64,000 nt of DNA from Croceicoccus hydrothermalis (GTDB taxonomy: Bacteria; Pseudomonadota; Alphaproteobacteria; Sphingomonadales; Sphingomonadaceae), in NCBI RefSeq assembly GCF_022378335.1, contig NZ_JAIQCI010000006.1:186001-250000 (forward strand), written 5' to 3'. Below the pieces are notes generated by a model. That model searched no databases. It worked only from the letters and a program-made list of their open reading frames with translations, and had not been told where the DNA came from. The translations under genes were made by a program, and so were the position numbers. Positions 60,816 to 64,000 of this stretch are shown here, piece after piece (the stretch's first letter is position 1; every line of letters begins with the position of its first letter).

Positions 60816-62182
60816 GCGGCTTCTCCCGAAATTTCCTGCGCGAGCGCGTTGGCGAGCGCCTCGATATCCTCGTCGCTGACCGTTTCGGTGACGGCGACGA
60901 TCAAACCGTCCGAAAGCGCGTCCGCGCCTGGAAACAACCGCCCCATCGTCACGCCGGCCAGCACGCCGTTCTTCGCCATGCGCAGCGCGGCTTCGCGCGC
61001 GTCGCAGCCGATCCGGATGGTGAATTCGTTGAAGAACGCGTCGTTGACGATACTGACGCCCGGAATCTCCGCCAGCCGCCCCGCCGCCTTTGCCGCGCGG
61101 GCATGGTTGATGCGGGCCATCCGGTCCAGCCCGACCCCGCCAAGCAATGTCATGTGGATCGAGAATGCCAGCGCGCACAGCCCCGAATTGGTGCAGATAT
61201 TGCTCGTCGCCTTTTCACGCCGGATATGCTGCTCCCGCGTCGAAAGGGTCAGCACGAAGCCGCGCTTTCCATCCGCATCCACGGTTTCGCCGCACAGGCG
61301 ACCCGGCATCTGCCGCGCATATTTCTCCCGCGCGCCGAACAGGCCGAGATACGGCCCCCCGAATTGCAGCCCGACGCCGAGCGATTGCCCCTCACCCACC
61401 ACGATATCGGCACCCAGCGCGCCCGGACTTTCGATAAGCCCAAGCGCAACCGGCTCCGTCACGACAGCCACCAGCAACGCGCCCTTGTCATGCGCGGCAT
61501 CGGCAATGCGCGAAAGATCGGGGATGCGCCCCAGAAGATCGGGATATTGCACCACCACGCAGGATGTCGTGTCGGTGATGCCCGCGATCACGCGATCGTC
61601 GTCGGTCGCCGCGATCAGTTCGGGCACCGCCGTGTCCAGCGTATCGCCGGTATATTTCGCCATGGTCTGTGCGACCGACACGTAATGCGGATGCAGGCCC
61701 GACGACAGCACGGCATGGTCGCGACGGGTGATGCGCCCGGCCATCGCAATCGCCTCCCAGCATGCGGTGGAGCCGTCATACATCGACGCATTGGCGATGT
61801 CGGTGCCGAAAAGGCGCGCAACCTGCGTCTGAAACTCGAACAGGACCTGCAAGGTGCCCTGCGCGATTTCGGGTTGATACGGGGTGTAGGCGGTAAGGAA
61901 TTCGCCGCGCTGAATGAGATGATCGACGCTCGCCGGGATATGATGGCGATACGCCCCTGCCCCCAGGAAGAACGGCGCATCGGCCGCCGACAGGTTTTGC
62001 GCGGCGAGGTTGCGCATATGCCGTTCGACCGCCATTTCGCTGGCATGGGTCGGCAGGCCGTCGATCGGGCCGGACAGGCGCGCGCCCTCCGGCACGTCGG
62101 CAAACAGGGCATCGATATTGTCGGCGCCGATCTTCGCCAGCATGGCGGTCCGGTCGTCGGGGGTCAGCGGCAGGTAACGCAT
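60812..62182 (-). CDS. gcvPA: Glycine dehydrogenase (decarboxylating) subunit 1, P-protein alpha
   Basis: The N-terminal half of a split P protein (456 aa). It starts [20 protein letters not shown] and has [19 protein letters not shown] and [20 protein letters not shown], the typical GcvPA sequence. It lies 29 bases behind gcvH and overlaps gcvPB. Two-gene P proteins are common in this order. Confidence 0.97.
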   Translation of the reverse strand: MRYLPLTPDDRTAMLAKIGADNIDALFADVPEGARLSGPIDGLPTHASEMAVERHMRNLAAQNLSAADAPFFLGAGAYRHHIPASVDHLIQRGEFLTAYTPYQPEIAQGTLQVLFEFQTQVARLFGTDIANASMYDGSTACWEAIAMAGRITRRDHAVLSSGLHPHYVSVAQTMAKYTGDTLDTAVPELIAATDDDRVIAGITDTTSCVVVQYPDLLGRIPDLSRIADAAHDKGALLVAVVTEPVALGLIESPGALGADIVVGEGQSLGVGLQFGGPYLGLFGAREKYARQMPGRLCGETVDADGKRGFVLTLSTREQHIRREKATSNICTNSGLCALAFSIHMTLLGGVGLDRMARINHARAAKAAGRLAEIPGVSIVNDAFFNEFTIRIGCDAREAALRMAKNGVLAGVTMGRLFPGADALSDGLIVAVTETVSDEDIEALANALAQEISGEAA

Positions 62183-62211
62183 GTGCGGGTCTTTCCTCTG
62201 TCCAGCGCAGA

Positions 62212-62583
62212 TTACAGGCTGGCGACGTAATCCTTGTAGGCGCTCTCATCCATCAAGCCGTCGAGTTCGGACGGATCGGACAGCGTCACCTTAAACAGCC
62301 AGCCCGACGTTTCGGGATTGGAATTGACCGTTTCGGGCGCTTCCTCCAGCGCATCATTATTGGCCGTCACCTCGCCCGAGACGGGGGTGTAGACGTCGGA
62401 CGCGGCCTTCACCGAATCGACGACGGACACCGCATCGCCTTTCTTCACCGTGTCGCCCGCATTGGGCAGTTCGACAAAGGTGATGTCGCCAAGCTGTTCC
62501 TGCGCATATTCGGTGATGCCGACGGTGCCGGTGTCGCCTTCGACGGCGATCCATTCGTGGTCCGTGGTGAAATAGGTCGTCAT
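62212..62583 (-). CDS. gcvH: Glycine cleavage system H protein
   Basis: A 123-aa lipoyl carrier. The lipoylated lysine is in [20 protein letters not shown]. The N-terminal [18 protein letters not shown] and the motif [15 protein letters not shown] are standard. ATG 62583 lies one base after the gcvT stop. Confidence 0.97.
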   Translation of the reverse strand: MTTYFTTDHEWIAVEGDTGTVGITEYAQEQLGDITFVELPNAGDTVKKGDAVSVVDSVKAASDVYTPVSGEVTANNDALEEAPETVNSNPETSGWLFKVTLSDPSELDGLMDESAYKDYVASL

Positions 62584-62584
62584 G

Positions 62585-63721
62585 TCAGGCTCCTGTCTTG
62601 TCTTTGCGATGATAGCGGTGGGGGACGAACGGCAATTCGCGCACGGCCGCCTCGATCTGGCGTCCGCGCATCTCGATCGTGACGCGCGTGCCGGGCAGGT
62701 CGTGGCCGGTGGCAATGGTGGCCATGGCGATGGGCTGTCCGACGGAGGGCGCGAAACCGCCGCTCGTCACCGTGCCGATGCGGGCGTCGCCGGCAAAGAC
62801 GTCGGCCCCTTCGCGCGCGGCCATGCGGCCTTCGATCATGAGCCCGACGCGCCGCGCCCCGGCCCCGCGTTCGAGCAGGGGCAACACCGCATCGGCGCCG
62901 ATGAAGCCGCCCTCGCTCCGCCGCCGCTTCGATATGGCGAAGGCGAGATCGGCCGTTACCGGGTCCACGGTTTCGGTCATGTCGTGCCCGTAGAGCGGCA
63001 GCCCGGCCTCCAGCCGCAGCGAATCGCGCGCGCCGAGCCCGACCGGTTTCACCTCTTCCATCGCGAGCAGTGCATCGGCCAGCGCCGCCGCCGCTTCGGC
63101 AGGAACGGAAATTTCAAAGCCATCCTCGCCGGTATAGCCCGACCGTGAAATGCCGAGCCTGTGCCCGTTCCAGTCGGCGACCGTCGCCTGCATGAAGGAC
63201 AGATCCGTCACGCCGGGGACAAGCCGGGCCAGCGCGGTCGCCGCCTCCGGCCCCTGCAACGCCAGCAATGCGGATTCGTCGAGATGGGTCAGCGTGACCG
63301 TTTCGGGCAGGTTTTCATGGAGCCAGGCAATATCGTCCCATTTCGTCGCGCCATTCACGACGAGATGATAACCCTCGCCCGTGTTGGTCACCATGAGATC
63401 GTCGAGAATTCCGCCATCCTCATTGAGCAAAAGCGAGTAACGCACCCGCCCTTCCTTCAGCGCGGAAATATCGCCGGGCAACACGCGTTCCAGCGCGTCG
63501 GCCACATCCGGCCCCGTCACCATGAGCTGCCCCATGTGGCTGACATCGAACAGGCCCGCATGTTCGCGGGTCCAGCCATGTTCGGCGATGATGCCATCAT
63601 ACTGGATCGGCATGTGGTATCCAGCGAATTCCACCATGCGCGCGCCTGCGTCACGGTGCCATTGGTCGAGCGGAAGGGTCATCACCTCCACCGCGTCGCT
63701 GTCTTCCACATTGTCGTTCAT
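62585..63721 (-). CDS. gcvT: Aminomethyltransferase, glycine cleavage T protein
   Basis: Transfers the aminomethyl carbon from H protein to tetrahydrofolate (378 aa). It has [15 protein letters not shown] and [10 protein letters not shown] at the N-terminus, and [18 protein letters not shown] 63721 (MNDNVED) is chosen; a TTG at 63739 adds six residues and would lie in the riboswitch terminator region. It is the first gene of gcvT-H-PA-PB-DUF938 and is controlled by the riboswitch upstream. Confidence 0.97.
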   Translation of the reverse strand: MNDNVEDSDAVEVMTLPLDQWHRDAGARMVEFAGYHMPIQYDGIIAEHGWTREHAGLFDVSHMGQLMVTGPDVADALERVLPGDISALKEGRVRYSLLLNEDGGILDDLMVTNTGEGYHLVVNGATKWDDIAWLHENLPETVTLTHLDESALLALQGPEAATALARLVPGVTDLSFMQATVADWNGHRLGISRSGYTGEDGFEISVPAEAAAALADALLAMEEVKPVGLGARDSLRLEAGLPLYGHDMTETVDPVTADLAFAISKRRRSEGGFIGADAVLPLLERGAGARRVGLMIEGRMAAREGADVFAGDARIGTVTSGGFAPSVGQPIAMATIATGHDLPGTRVTIEMRGRQIEAAVRELPFVPHRYHRKDKTGA

Positions 63722-63737
63722 GCGTTCGGTTCCGTTC

Positions 63738-63773
63738 AAAAAGGTCGCGTCGGGCCATGATGACCCGCAACGC
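63738..63773 (-). terminator. Candidate intrinsic terminator in the gcv riboswitch expression platform
   Basis: On the minus strand, GCGT-TG-CGGG pairs with CCCG-ACGC around a nine-base loop, followed by GACC and TTTTT, ending 16 bases before gcvT. The 5' side of this hairpin directly follows the last aptamer strand (AGAGGGGGCG), so aptamer folding could control it. The loop is larger and the stem shorter than a strong terminator, so this is a proposal. Confidence 0.5.
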
Positions 63774-63984
63774 CCCCTCTGTCACGGAAACCTGAGAGCC
63801 TTCCCCGCGAGGCGCGAGGTTACACCGTCGGTGGCCCGGCCCGGTGGGGGCAGGACTCTTTCCAGAGCATCGCTATCGACCGGCGCGGTCCCTTGTGCCT
63901 GAGAGTTTCCGGGGCGGTTGCTCCTTCGGCGGACGACACGACGCGTTCGGCATGAACGAATCGCGGCGACACTCTCCCGCGCGG
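63772..63984 (-). promoter_or_regulatory. Tandem glycine riboswitch upstream of gcvT
   Basis: Two glycine aptamers in a row in the gcvT leader. The first shows GGGAGAGT, GCCGAAGGAGCAACC, AACTCTCAGGCACAAGG and closes with CTCTGGAAAGAG. The second shows CACCGACGGTGTAACC and GGCTCTCAGGTTTCCGTGAC ending in AGAGGGGG. These are the conserved core elements of class gcvT aptamers. Glycine binding is expected to switch on the glycine cleavage genes. The 5' end of the leader and its promoter lie at or beyond the window edge. Confidence 0.93.
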
Positions 63985-64000
63985 TCAGCGATAGGGTTGC

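Noticed and set aside
58959-61685. Open frame of about 908 codons opposite gcvPA, gcvPB and the DUF938 gene
   Set aside because: It is the antisense of the glycine cleavage genes, has no family resemblance and no ribosome site.

Overview
The window is ordinary, GC-rich chromosome of an alphaproteobacterium, most likely of the order Sphingomonadales (Sphingomonadaceae or Erythrobacteraceae). The evidence is the gene content and order: ffh-rpsP-rimM-trmD-rplS, rpsB-tsf then pyrH-frr-uppS-cdsA-dxr-rseP-bamA-ompH-fabZ, atpHAGDC without the F0 genes, an L31 without zinc cysteines, a CobT cobaltochelatase subunit, and a glycine cleavage operon behind a tandem glycine riboswitch. The absence of lpxD between ompH and fabZ also fits sphingomonads, many of which carry glycosphingolipids instead of lipopolysaccharide. 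I see no insertion sequence, prophage, CRISPR array, rRNA operon or integrated island. The assignment rests on gene order and protein resemblance, not on a search.

Layout. 1-2092: 5' part of a secreted S9 prolyl oligopeptidase-type peptidase that runs off the left edge. 2200-6720 (minus): ffh, rpsP, rimM, a lipoprotein gene, trmD, rplS and a terminator, the core translation and SRP operon. 7049-8716: a membrane GGDEF-EAL protein. 8792-12379 (plus): dapF, mtaB, ftsY and yciB/ispZ, linked by stop/start overlaps from dapF onward. 12395-14323 (minus): kup. 14448-19426 (minus): ccmC-D-E-F-G-H-I for cytochrome c maturation, with five consecutive ATGA overlaps. 19530-20728 (minus): an amino-acid dehydrogenase behind tRNA-His. 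20991-25099: a 2OG-Fe(II) oxygenase, fdhD with an FdhF/YdeP-type molybdoenzyme, and rpmE.

25296-34529 and on to 37246: a MipA/OmpV outer-membrane protein faces the long minus-strand envelope block fabZ, ompH, bamA, rseP, dxr, cdsA, uppS, frr, pyrH, then tsf and rpsB. It couples lipid, isoprenoid and outer-membrane assembly genes to translation factors. 37619-43216: a small membrane ORF, pssA-psd (phosphatidylethanolamine synthesis), a frameshifted GNAT acetyltransferase, cobT, a TalC-type transaldolase and a DUF4197 lipoprotein. 43329-48292: priA, a glutathione S-transferase, an iron-sulfur cryptochrome/photolyase and, converging on it, an O6-alkylguanine-DNA alkyltransferase, a small genome-maintenance neighbourhood.

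48417-55035: a membrane-anchored trypsin-like protease and the F1-ATPase operon atpHAGDC with a clear terminator. 55128-58495: a small HNH endonuclease divergent from a stand-alone cpaF ATPase, a small membrane protein, an EamA transporter and an entericidin-like lipoprotein. 58570-63984 (minus): tandem glycine riboswitch, gcvT, gcvH, gcvPA, gcvPB and a DUF938 methyltransferase.

I found no clearly new system. The observations most worth a second look are the protease with an unassigned C-terminal domain, the photolyase/alkyltransferase pair, the missing lpx genes, a candidate terminator between the glycine aptamers and gcvT, the lipoprotein inside the rimM-trmD operon, and the GNAT frameshift.
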